Source of the DNA: Liolophura sinensis
Lineage: Eukaryota > Mollusca > Polyplacophora > Chitonida > Chitonidae
Length of the DNA: 64,000 nucleotides
Assembly: GCF_032854445.1 (NCBI RefSeq)
Contig: NC_088304.1
Span: 33,350,810 to 33,414,809, forward strand
Direction: 5' to 3'
How positions within the stretch are numbered: the first letter of the stretch is position 1; each line of letters opens with the position of its first letter. Below the pieces are notes generated by a model, which was not told the DNA's origin, searched no databases, and saw nothing but the letters and a program-made list of their open reading frames with translations. The position numbers and the translations under genes were made by a program. Shown here one piece after another: positions 45,253-55,534 of the stretch.

Positions 45253-45554
45253 GAATGAGCGTGTTATCAAAACAGTAGAATTAGATCAACAGACTGTGTA
45301 TGCTTTCATTCACGTATCGTTTAAGTCAAGGGATGTCACCAAAATAAGAAAGCATATGTGGAAAGCCCAATGCAAACTGCATCTATCACATATAATATTG
45401 TATTTTACTGACACTTATCTACCTTTCTTAGATTTTTTGTGGGAGCGAGTAAAATTTGTTTACCAGTTTTGTGACGTCACAAAAACTTATTTTTAATATC
45501 AAATAGTGTATTTAGTGTTTGAATAGATGGTCTGTCGCAACCAATCCAGCGAAA

Positions 45555-45645
45555 GCTAGATTTGAAAACGCAACCTCACTCGCACCAAGACAATGTGCTT
45601 TAACCGCCTAAGCCGGCTGAGCCATGTGGTTGTACGCTCTCATGG
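45555..45645 (-). mobile_element. tRNA-like SINE head or tRNA pseudogene
   Basis: Minus strand: 'catggctcagccggcttagg' (A-box-like) and 'gcgttttcaaatctagcttt' (weak B box). About 300 bp from a second tRNA-like head in the same orientation. No clear acceptor-stem pairing. Confidence 0.45.
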
Positions 45646-46489
45646 ACCATGACAATCGGAACGCGTGTGTTCCGCATCCGTGACGCACAGACAGATAATG
45701 CCATCTGTTTTAGCAGTAGTCAGGATGAGCGTAAAGCGTAGTTTATTGCTGTCCGTCATGATTGTCAGAAATGTTTGGCGATAATGGGTTGAGATGCTCC
45801 CTAACTATCGTCATGATACCCCAGTTCTTGATTCATTAGGTTAAGGTAGGCGTCAGCGAAAGACTTTAGCATATTGTTGAGAAGCTCCTCTGTGCATCAA
45901 CGGCGAATTACATCTGAGCGAAGTCCTGGGCCATCGTCAATAAAACATCGCTTCCTGAAGTCATTGCCATTGTCCATTTCTCCCCGTGCCAGCGACAACT
46001 TCAGCCCCGCAGTCGCCCCAAGGGCACAACCGTTGGTTTAATAGTACCAATTTCCGCCCATGCATTCGTTCATCAGTGTTGTCACGCACGTGCTAAGGGG
46101 GTTAATGGCACGTTTTCGAGGAAGTATCCAGAGGCGGGTCCTTCCGGGCTTCCATAGAAACAACAGGAGCGTTCAGTGAACTGTACGGAATTTTATTGTT
46201 TGAAGATATGGTCATTGAAAGACACGCGATAGTGGTATGTGTTAATAACGATTTTAGAACATGCCCACACATTAAGCTTGATGATCTAATTCTTGACCTA
46301 TTTATTTGACATTATTCCTGATTTAATCCACTCTTAGTCAACCTTAACTTTGGTGGAATATTGTTCCGTGTAAAAGCAGTAAATTACACACAGGCTATTC
46401 ATTTTAATATTTCAGTTGCAGTCATCTAAAGTGGTATTTGTATACTACCTAAATAAAGAACAACATAGAGCATGTATTTATGTCTTTTG
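45646..46489. other. No recognisable gene
   Basis: Moderately GC-richer (45850-46160) but without open frames of interest or repeats I recognise. Confidence 0.45.
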
Positions 46490-46712
46490 ACTGATGTTTT
46501 ACGCCGTACTCAAGAGCATTTCACTTACGCCGCGTTAGCCAGCACTGTGGTGGAAGGAAACCAGTGGAAACCCACGACCGTATGTAATTATATAACGGAT
46601 GGGTTTCCCCAGGGCTCTGTTCGGTTTCTTCTCATCGTAATGCTGGCCGCCGTCGTATAAGGGAAATATCCTTGAGTACGATGTGAAATACCAGTCAAAT
46701 AAATAAATATAA
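46490..46712. mobile_element. Two SINE-1 fragments in inverted orientation
   Basis: The left arm, 46490-46585, is minus ('gatgttttacgccgtactca', 'cacttacgccgcgttagcca'). The right arm, 46598-46712, is plus ('ggctctgttcggtttcttct', 'ctggccgccgtcgtataagg', 'atatccttgagtacgatgtg', caaataaataaata). The arms are complementary over most of their length, with about 12 bp between, so the transcript of either strand could form a long hairpin. Confidence 0.85.
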
Positions 46713-47635
46713 CTGGTACTGAAATAACACCAGTAGAATACGTTGCATTTAATATATTGCTTTTGGAATGTTTCCCTGGGTCAGGCTTTGTAATAGAGGT
46801 TCGAAGTCAACGTCATGTTCAGCGTGGTTTTGTTCTGAGCATAATGACATAGTTTTAACAACGCAAGGCGTTATCTCATTATTTGCGGACATGCTTTGTA
46901 TATAGGATGTGTGATTCGTTTAGAGTATGGGGACAGCTGATATTACATCTAACCCATACCGTGGGAAGGCAGCGAATCCTACCAAGGCAGTTCCTAAGCA
47001 CGAGGTAGGAAATCAGATATATTTGAACTGGAATCCGTCGGTATATAAAGGTGTGCAACTTTGAACAAACAGTTTCAAAAATATTTCATATTTCATTTTA
47101 AGCAATACAGCGACCTCATTCGTGAGAGACGCCTGGGTCATTGTGCAGCGTTGGCACGCTGCCACTTCGCCCCGTTGCTACCTTATTGCCACACTAGAGT
47201 ACAATTTAACGCAGCGGCTAAAAGGTCAGCTACTTAACTACTCAGCCATCTCGCGTGTAATATTACAGAAGCATCAAACAAAACAACAAACGTATTACGT
47301 CCAAACATTTTATTCATTTTTTGTGTTGGGGGAACCATCACACAAGTACACGTATTTGATAATAAAACACACAGATCAAAAACAATAACTTGTTCGATAT
47401 AACATCAGCAGATGTACATATCGCTGTTGTCTTCACATAACAGGAAGGGACGAAAACAAACAACAGTTATCTGTACAATGATAGGATTATACCATCGCCA
47501 AGTGGCACGGTTTATGTGTGAGGAGAGGACAGGTAAGTCACCCCGCCCTATCAGTCTCTCGCTCAGATACAGCCTACACAACGAGACCCCACCCTTTTAG
47601 AGCGGTGCTTTATGATATAAAGACAGGTCAATCTC
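46713..47635. other. No recognisable gene
   Basis: Short frames only; the 88-codon frame at 47122-47388 has no motif. Confidence 0.45.
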
Positions 47636-47639
47636 TGCA

Positions 47640-48075
47640 CAGAAAAAGGCCCACGGTGAGCCCGCGTTCTGTCAGAGGTACACCTCCTTGTGGGACCATG
47701 CGTTGCCAGAGGTAGATCCCACAGTGGGACCATGCGCCGCCAGAGGTAAACCCCACAGTGCAGATCTCAGTGAGACCTAGTCCTGCCAGATGTTGCCCAC
47801 ATTGGGATCGTGCCCTGCCAGAGGTAAACCCCACAGTGGGACCGTTCGTTGCCAGAGGTAGATCCCACAGTGGGACCATCGCTGCCAGAGGTAGACCCCA
47901 CAGTGAGACGTAGTCCTGCCAGATGTAGCCCCACAGTGGGATCATGCCCTACCAGATGTAGACCCCATAGTGAGACCGTCCGATGTAGATCCCATGCGCT
48001 GTCAAAGGTATGTCACACAGCGGGACCATTCGCTGCCAAAGGCAGGCCACACGGACCATGCGTGGTCAAAGGTTT
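47640..48075. repeat. Minisatellite with palindromic core, about 33-40-bp units
   Basis: Imperfect units of 'gccagaggtagatcccacag' followed by 'tgggaccatgcgctgcc'. Each good unit contains the near-palindrome tcccac-a-gtggga. Unit length and sequence vary toward the right end, where the array fades out. Overlapping open frames on both strands follow from the repeat. Confidence 0.9.
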
Positions 48076-48606
48076 ATCTTACCGAGAGGTCCCAGAAAAA
48101 ATCTTGCGAGACTGCCCTATCAGGGGTCGGTCTCGCTCACTGAATAATCAACACCTAGTTCAATAGAGAGATAGACTGGTCGACGCCACCGACCCGTTCG
48201 TTATGGAACCTATTTCAAGAAAGGAGCCCCACAAAAGGTTTCTCCCTGATCTAGTATTCATTATACACTTTATACAGCGAACGACCTTCGCTCCCGGATT
48301 CTAGAATTGAACTCTACAGGTTATGTGACTATCTTTGGCACATGGTTTTCGAAGTTATGGATGGCTTCGTAAGTGACCATTAGAATTAACACTAAATGTC
48401 GCATATCGATACTTGCCTGCACCAGGCAGAATGCTTAAGGCGAATCTGTGGACCATTACAGTTGAACTGTGTGAAACAAAAAAGGTCAGCCAAACCATTG
48501 GGCACCCTTGGCCGACACACGTCATTTAAAGCAATCAATAGAACTTGTAAACAAAGATTGCATGATGTTACTTTTGGTATAAAATACTGTCGACCCTGTG
48601 ATCTGC

Positions 48607-48950
48607 ACGCAACCACGTGTCAACATTCCTGCTAGATTCACGCAATCGCATAATGTCAACATGCCAGCTAGCTGCACGCAATCACATAATGTCAACATTC
48701 CTGCTAGATTCACGCAATCACATAATGTCAAAATGCCTGCCAGGTGCACGCAACCACATAATGTCAACATGCCCGCTATGTTCACGCAGTCACATAACGT
48801 CAACATGCCAGCTAGCGAAATTCACGGCACCACAAAATGCCCGCTGCACCACATAATGTCAACACGTTTGCGACCTGCGCGGAACCACGTTATGTCAACA
48901 CGCCAGTGAACTGCATGGTACCGCACCAATATCAACACGTCGGCCACTTT
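48607..48950. repeat. 36-bp minisatellite, about 9 units
   Basis: Units of 'cacgcaatcacataatgtca' followed by 'acatgcctgctag(at/ct)t'. 36 bp is divisible by 3, so two forward frames stay open for 79-103 codons. The last three units are decayed ('accacgttatgtcaacacgc'). Confidence 0.95.
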
Positions 48951-49599
48951 AGATGTCAACGTGTTTCACATCATATTCTCGTACGGATGGAGACGATTTA
49001 TTGCTACCTATAATGGAATTTATATATGCGACAAAACTTCACACGTTAAGTGTGCAAAGAAAACAAAGAGTTTGTACAAAAACAACCGTTGAATCAATGA
49101 GATCTATTGGCTGTGTTTGGATTCCACTCTGCGATATGGTCGTAGTTGCATACATTTCAAAGTTGAAATCCAAATAACCGAAGTCGATATAAACACGTAG
49201 AAGAGAGATTTTAAGACAAGGTCATACGGAGGTCACGTCCTAAGGATTCTACCAGCTAAGATTTCTAACCAACCAAGGGTACAACCAACTTCAATCAATA
49301 AAAGGCTCAACGTCAAAGCCAATGGGAATGTATAATCGTAAATTCCTTCTACCCACTGTTCGTTTAGCTTGAATATCAGAATTAGTGGACAGAGCCGTTA
49401 CCTAGGGTATATCCCATCCCCCCTGCCTCCCTCTGATGGGTGACAGAGGCGTGGGGCTTATGAGAGACACGCCCTTAATCAAGTTTTGGAACACATCACT
49501 ACATCATTAAAGATGATGACAATCTTTAACTTTATGAAGATGCATCTTTTTTCCAAAAAAAAAAAAAAAAAAAAATGAAGACCACAACAGTTAGCCTGT
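48951..49599. other. No recognisable gene
   Basis: Contains a run of about 20 A at 49556-49576 on the plus strand. No coding sequence recognised. Confidence 0.45.
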
Positions 49600-52500
49600 G
49601 AAACATTGAAAAATACATGGGTTTTTAGTTCCATACATTTCACAATGTGGTCGGGTGAAATATTCTTTGCGGTTCGGCTAGTTATTCAGAGCAGGCATTA
49701 TACAGTACACAGCCTCAGTGTAAACAGTCTTATCTATATGTAATGAAGGAGACAATGTTCTGAGAAAATTTTGGTAGACCGGATGTGCTCCAACTAGCTA
49801 CACTAAGAATAACATAACCTCTGGCACGGATTAACAATAATGTACAGTATAATTCCCACGAGCAAATCTTTTATATACCTAAGTTAATCTAAGTACTTCA
49901 ATTTCATACTTATATAAAATGAAAACAAAAATTAATTTAAATCTGTACTGCGTCTAAAATCACAATAAGGTTCAATAATTCAATAATATAACTTCTGTAA
50001 CAGATTTAATAATGATTCCATAGATAAATTTTTTGTGCTTGGAAAGTCACCTGAGAGTAGAGTAAAACGATCTGTCATTTTATTATATAGTGTACGCCTG
50101 CTGACCAATCATCGAGATCCCGTGGACTCCGTGTTAACCCCAAAGGGACCCCGTACGACGGTCACAGCAAACGTTTTGCGTTCCGTTTACACACACTGCC
50201 TGTAAGCCCATCTACAACAATATACCACTACACTACAGCTAGAAAGCGAGCAACAGTCACACACTACGCTACAACGGAGAATGCATTTACATACAGCGGT
50301 GAATAGATATACATATTGTATTGAAACAGTTGGATAAACCAATGATGGTTCAAAAATCTACTTCTAACATTATCACTAACTACTACACGATTTGTACTAA
50401 AAGCAATAGACACATGAGGACAGTTAAATTGTATATGGGTATCACATACATATATTCATATACATATATATATATATATTTATTTATTTACTTATTTATT
50501 CATGGGTAGTACGTCAGCTGATCACCAGCTTACAATGCGTCTAAAACAAAAGTCTCAACAGACAATTGACGAACCCGATATAAGAATTGTGGGGGGAAAT
50601 AATATAGGGTAAAAATGTTCCGTCCAGCTTGCCAAAAAAGAAAACTGAACTCTTTTTTTAAGATAAAAATTTGTACAATAACACGGTTACCATACATTGT
50701 GGTAAATATATGAACGTTTGTACAATAATCTTAAATAGAACAACAAACGTGTATGTCAGAAACAGGGGGGAAAATGAAACAAAACTATAAAATACCGCAG
50801 TGAAACACGGTAATCTCTGACGTATAACGCTGTACAGATATAATATAAAGTGTTCCCTGCGCTGAATTTGGCAGTTCTACATCCATTCTACACTGCCCAC
50901 GCTATCTATTGCTTAGGTTTGCCTTTTTCATAAATCAAAAAACAAATGTCTAAATTATCTACTCCCTTGACACAACTACAGCCCTAGTTTTGCATCCAGA
51001 CAAAGATCCGCTCTTGTTTCCAAAATCATGGTAAAAAACACGTCTAAAATGATGATCGCTGAAGCTACGGAAACACGACGAGTACAAAAGATTGATGGAT
51101 ATATCACATTTGAGCCGCACGATCACCGCATTCAATGCGAACCAAAGGAAATGCTCAGCACTTCCCTTCTACTTTGACCAGTATGCACTTGACTTTTACA
51201 CTATAGATATGCCATGACATGTCAAAAACAAAACAGGTAAAACTTGTATTATTTTTCACCATGATTTCTATTATTAGTATTTTACTTTACTATAAAAAAA
51301 ATGGGACCTTTGTCTGAACACAAGTTGAACAACATTCTATTTGTGGGTGGAACTCTGCCCGAACAGCCAGGGTTTCTACCGGAGCTACGATTAGTCAAGT
51401 GATAAACAGATCAACCAATAAAGAGTTCACCTTAGCAAAATGCTCCACGTGATCCAATCAGAATTAACCTGTTCATCGGACGAGACTGCTGATTGGCCCG
51501 GCAGACTCCAACCCACTATAACTTACTAGGTCTACCTCTTCTTTATAGACAAGGACTTTTTATTATACAATTTTGGTTCCACTGTACAAAGAGATTATAA
51601 AAAAGAAGGCTAAATGAGAGCTAAAGTTAGAAACATCACTTCTCAGCCAAAACCAGTCAAAATAGTTTGTCATCAAGACAATAAAAAAACAAGCAGAATC
51701 CGTAAATATTGCTTTATACACGGAGTAAAATACCCAGAATTCTCTGGTAACATGGGTCTATAACCATGGTCATATGAACTGAGAACAGTGTGACAGTACG
51801 TCCGTACTTGTGTTATCCCAAAAGGACACGTAAATTACATGAGAAACTGATTTGATGCTACACTGGGCATGATAAATTCACATATATCCGCCCATCACAA
51901 GGCAATTGGGAATTCCCCCCACCCCCACGTATTACGTAAGATGACCACAAGGACTACAGGGATTGGTTTTGACTCGGTAAAGGGGACAGAGTGAAGCAAT
52001 TTGTTCCCACAGCAAGGGTATGGCTCTACTCACCTGGTTTCATGTATTAGATGACGTCACCAGGTGGTCAGTCATGTGATAGCAGACATATTACAAAGCT
52101 GCCCAAATTCTTGGAGAGATTATCCAATAAGAAAACTTATTCCAGAGGAAAATTTTTCCAATAGGAAATGGCCTGGCCTCTCTCATGGAATCAGGTCTTT
52201 TTACCTTGATTCCAGGTGGACTACAGCGTAGCCAATCAAGTTTTGCGTAGACATAACACGTACTAAAGTACTAAAATGGTAAAATATAACATTGTAACCA
52301 AGCTAAGAGGGGCAAAAATTGTAACCAAGGGGTAAAAATCCCAAGTTCAGAGAGATTCTTGATTTTTCCTTCTTCAAAAATGACCAACAAAACCCATACA
52401 AAAATAGAGGCATAATACAACTTTTGGCATTGGGCCAAAGCTAGTCTGTAACCCCAAACATCAGGAAGTATCATACAATGTTAACAAATCATAGAGTATA

Positions 52501-53084
52501 TTATAACTGATTTCCTATGTATTGCTTCTAGAATATGTTTTGCCAAAAATAATGATAAAAATGCAAGCCAGTATCATGTTATAATAAAAATCAAAAAAAA
52601 AAAAAAATGCCATAAATTCTAAAAGATACAATGTTAGCTAAAAGACCTACACATTCTGTACAAACCCACATGATGGTTAAAAACAACAAAAACAAAGACA
52701 AACAGTAGCATATAATGTTGGACGAAAAAGATTGGTGATCAAAATAAAAAGAAAATCCCTTCCAAAACAAATACATGTATAAAGAATTTATAAACAATCA
52801 AGACAAAAACTCCTGTAAACACAGCTGTGGTAGCAACAGAGTGTGTTTTTGTCTGTACACACAATATAGTGGAGATACATGGGACATATTAAGTTGTTCA
52901 TGAACAATGTAACAATACACCAAACAACGCCACACCCAAAAACCAGGGTACGGGGTGAGTAACAACAATAGTTACAGCCAGCTCTTCCCGAGTGGGTGAT
53001 TTTTGCCAGGCCCCGGGGGGATCTTTAAAAGGGGTAACGGGAGCAGGGGATTTGCATGGGACTGCTGGAGAATGGAGGCTTCCA
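49600..53084 (-). other. msi: Possible long 3' UTR of the Musashi-type gene
   Basis: Follows the two possible stop codons of the Musashi-type gene on the minus strand. No SINE and no minisatellite are seen over about 3.5 kb, unlike everything to its left, which would fit a constrained exon. Minus-strand AATAAA candidates occur at 51558-51563, 50078-50083 and in the AT-rich tract at 50480-50500. Musashi mRNAs in vertebrates have long 3' UTRs, so the length is plausible. The end is not defined by the sequence, and an unrelated intergenic region is the alternative. Confidence 0.35.
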
Positions 53085-53123
53085 TCAAAAATGTCGGTTC
53101 AAATTGGAGCTCCCGAAGTTAGC
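53085..53123 (-). CDS. msi: Musashi-type gene, alternative last coding exon
   Basis: Minus strand. A strong acceptor ('tttttgctttacag') is followed in phase 0 by codons for ANFGSSNLNRHF and a TGA. The exon at 55353-55534 ends in phase 0, so splicing past 54245 to this site would replace the usual GTLIATSFQNGYH ending with this 12-residue tail. If the 54177-54245 exon is included instead, this becomes 3' UTR sequence. That exon also has a donor, so the two could be spliced in series. I do not recognise the 12-residue tail from other Musashi proteins, so its coding use is inferred from splice phase only. Confidence 0.45.
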   Translation of the reverse strand, partial: ANFGSSNLNRHF

Positions 53124-53546
53124 CTGTAAAGCAAAAACAAAAAACCAAGTTCATATACCCATCTTGTGCAATAGATTTTTCAATGGTTCAACCACAGTTG
53201 TCTATGTTCACGAGCTGAAGTAAGCTTTATGTGGGTAAATCCCTGGCCAAGTCCAAAAAACTCAGCAAGACAGGAAGTTGAGAAAAAGTCTGCCGATTTT
53301 TGATTTGAGTAGACAACCTCTGGTTGGTCAAAGGCTGGCGGTCAACTACACTCTACGTGTAGGTTCTTGTTGTGGATATGACATATCCAGGATAGCAGGA
53401 ACAAGCCTGAGTTTGTCATATGCAATCATTTAACACAGCAGTTTTTCTAAAAATTTGTCAGCGCACATGTAGGCAAACTGACTCATGCAGAAAATAGACA
53501 TTACAAACTAAAAAAATGGAGAATCGTAAAATGTGTTCTACGTCAT

Positions 53547-53782
53547 GTTTATTTATTTATTTGACTGGTGTTTTAGGCTGTACTCAAGAATATTTCACTT
53601 ATACTACAGCAACCTGCATTAAGGTGGGAGGAAACAAGGCGCAGCCTGGGGGAAACCCATGACCATCCACAGGTTGCTGGCAGACCTTCCCATGTATGAC
53701 CGGGCTGAACTGCACTTGAACTCCGAGTGACTGCTTTGGTGACATGACACACTTTCCATTTGGCCATGGAGGCTCCCTCCAC
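53547..53782 (-). mobile_element. SINE family 1, near full length, in a Musashi intron
   Basis: tttatttatttgactggtgt, 'gtactcaagaatatttcact', 'gtgggaggaaacaaggcgca', 'catgaccatccacaggttgc' and a decayed head (…ccatttggccatggaggctcc). Same strand as the host gene, so its A/B-box-like head would be read in the sense direction. Confidence 0.85.
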
Positions 53783-54203
53783 TTAACAGATTTACCTGCT
53801 GGATTTATTAGGCGAGTCTTCAGGTCACCAAATTAGGATCAAACTTCCGTACAGAAGTGTACAGAAACCTGATGTCACTGTTGATGTATTGTGACCAAAT
53901 GGTCCAATCACAGGAAGCCATAATATTACAGACTAGCAGAAGAGTTTGGCTAAAACAAACAGGTGCATCACCATGGATTGTAATAAATGGCAATGACAAA
54001 AAAAAAGCCTGGCGACAGAAATGCTGTGTATCTGTGGTCAAACTACTGCCGCTACTGGTGCCGGGTGCCTTTAAAACCATGGTGATTGGTGTAGAGAGGA
54101 GAGGTGGGGTGAGGAAAAGAGACAGGCAAAACATTGGGGAGAATTGAAAGAGGAAGGAAGGGGAGGCGATCAGTACCTGCTCTCTGCACATTCAGTCATC
54201 CTC

Positions 54204-54245
54204 TCAGTGGTAGCCATTTTGGAAGCTGGTTGCAATCAGGGTGCC
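54204..54245 (-). CDS. msi: Musashi-type gene, exon encoding the conserved C-terminus
   Basis: Minus strand. After a clear pyrimidine-rich acceptor ('taccccctttcag') the frame reads GTLIATSFQNGYH then TGA. Vertebrate Musashi proteins end in a closely similar …GPLIATAFTNGYH, so this short exon is the strongest identification in the window. It continues in phase 0 from 55353. The stop is followed by 27 nt and then a donor-like CAG|GTACTG at 54177, so the exon (54177-54245, 69 nt) may be an internal exon with the stop upstream of a spliced 3' UTR. Musashi proteins bind UAG-containing RNA through two N-terminal RRMs (outside this window) and control translation and stemness programmes; the C-terminal part is the regulatory and interaction region. 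Confidence 0.85.
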   Translation of the reverse strand, partial: GTLIATSFQNGYH

Positions 54246-55062
54246 CTGAAAGGGGGTAAAGGTCAACCAAGGTCACTTGAAAGTCATAAATAAATGCTAT
54301 ATTATCAGTTCTCCTGGCAGGCCATCAACCAAATAGAGGCTGATGGCAGTTAGTCCAGCAAGCAATTAATATCAGACTGATTATAAATATTTGGTTAAGA
54401 ATATCTTCTACCATGAGTTAAAGTTGAATCAAAATCTCCCGAGCAAATTGGAGTTGTCATGAACAGAGTAAAACGGTGTGGATGTCTGACGTTAGTTTAC
54501 TCAACTGCAATCATATATTACTGAGCTAATTATATCAAATTTCAAAAAACTTACAACGAAACATGCACATAAACAAATATTTTAAAATGCAGAGAGGCAT
54601 GCGTTTTGAGGCTATAATATGGTTGGTTTTAATCACATCATGCATTCTAGTTGCTTTGTCTTCACAACATGCATGTTTTCTTGTTCAAAATTCGGAAACT
54701 ATTTGATTTGCTCAATAGTCCAAAAGTGCAGGAAAACCAATTAAATATGACAGTTTCAACATTTTTTTTTGACACTCTGGAATGATTGTTACCTGTATGT
54801 GTATATAGATTGAGGGGAATAGATTTCCTGTTAATATTAGTCACTAAACACATCTAAGAAACAGTTAACAAATATTTTCAAACATAACAGCCATGCATGT
54901 ATATTTCACTGCATTCATCATGCATTAATCATCTCTTACCATAATTTTACCAGAATGATAATTTAATTTTCAGTTGATCACACCGTAACAGAAGATGGTC
55001 ATGGCAGAGTATTGGAAGCAGAGTCTACATTCTAAGTCTAAAAGCCTGTACAGCTAAAGGTT

Positions 55063-55086
55063 GTGAGTGAGTGCTTGGGGTAGTAC
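55063..55086 (-). mobile_element. SINE family 2, short scrap
   Basis: 'gtgagtgagtgcttggggta' only. A related scrap lies at 55970-56045 ('gcttggggtttaaggtccta', 'cttaacaatttttcagtcat'). Both are in the Musashi-type gene region. Confidence 0.6.
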
Positions 55087-55352
55087 TAAAGGTCGTGAAG
55101 GGAAGTGGTTAGCACTGCAGTGGGGGCAAATTTTTAAGGCACGAATTTCTTGGAGGCATATATGAAATACACCTCAAGTAAAACACTCTGGGTTTCACTT
55201 TCAAAACAAAATTATTCTCTTGTAGACACAAAAATTGCAGTGGAGATGGAAGTTTTCTTCACAGGTACAAGAAATTGGTGCCTTCTGAAGGATCCAAGGT
55301 GCAGGGTTAGAAGCAATAAAGCTTTGTAACAGTGAATTTTGTGTCAACTTAC

Positions 55353-55534
55353 ACTAATGTTAGCGAATCCTGAGGGTTGGGGGCTTGCAGCCTGGACGTA
55401 TCCGAGCCCGTCCCCGGCAGCGGAGCTGTACAAGTCAATGGGCCCTGGGCTGTTGGTAGGAGGGAAAACGCGGTTAGTCGCAGCCGGAGAGGTAGCGGGG
55501 GCGAACCCTTGATAGTTGTTCAACACTGCTGCAG
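55353..55534 (-). CDS. msi: Musashi-type gene, penultimate coding exon (60 codons)
   Basis: Minus strand. Acceptor 'gcttatgtactttcag', donor AGT|GTAAGTTG. It encodes …AAVLNNYQGFAPATSPA…, NSPGPIDLYSSAAGDGLG and YVQAASPQPSGFANIS. The NSPGP-x-x-LY and ISAASPQPGSGF-like blocks are conserved landmarks of the Musashi C-terminal region (vertebrate Musashi-2 has NSPGPVADLYG and AASPQPGSGF). It is 182 nt long, beginning with two bases of a split codon, so the preceding exon must leave one base over; the exon at 61262-61458 leaves none. It ends in phase 0, compatible with both downstream exons. Confidence 0.88.

Noticed and set aside
45166-45645. Two functional tRNA genes
   Set aside because: Box-like segments are present but stems do not pair convincingly by eye; better explained as SINE heads or tRNA pseudogenes.
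48522-48909. 12-residue repeat frames (NMPA…TQSHNV type) on both strands
   Set aside because: 36-bp minisatellite with a unit length divisible by 3; open on both strands.
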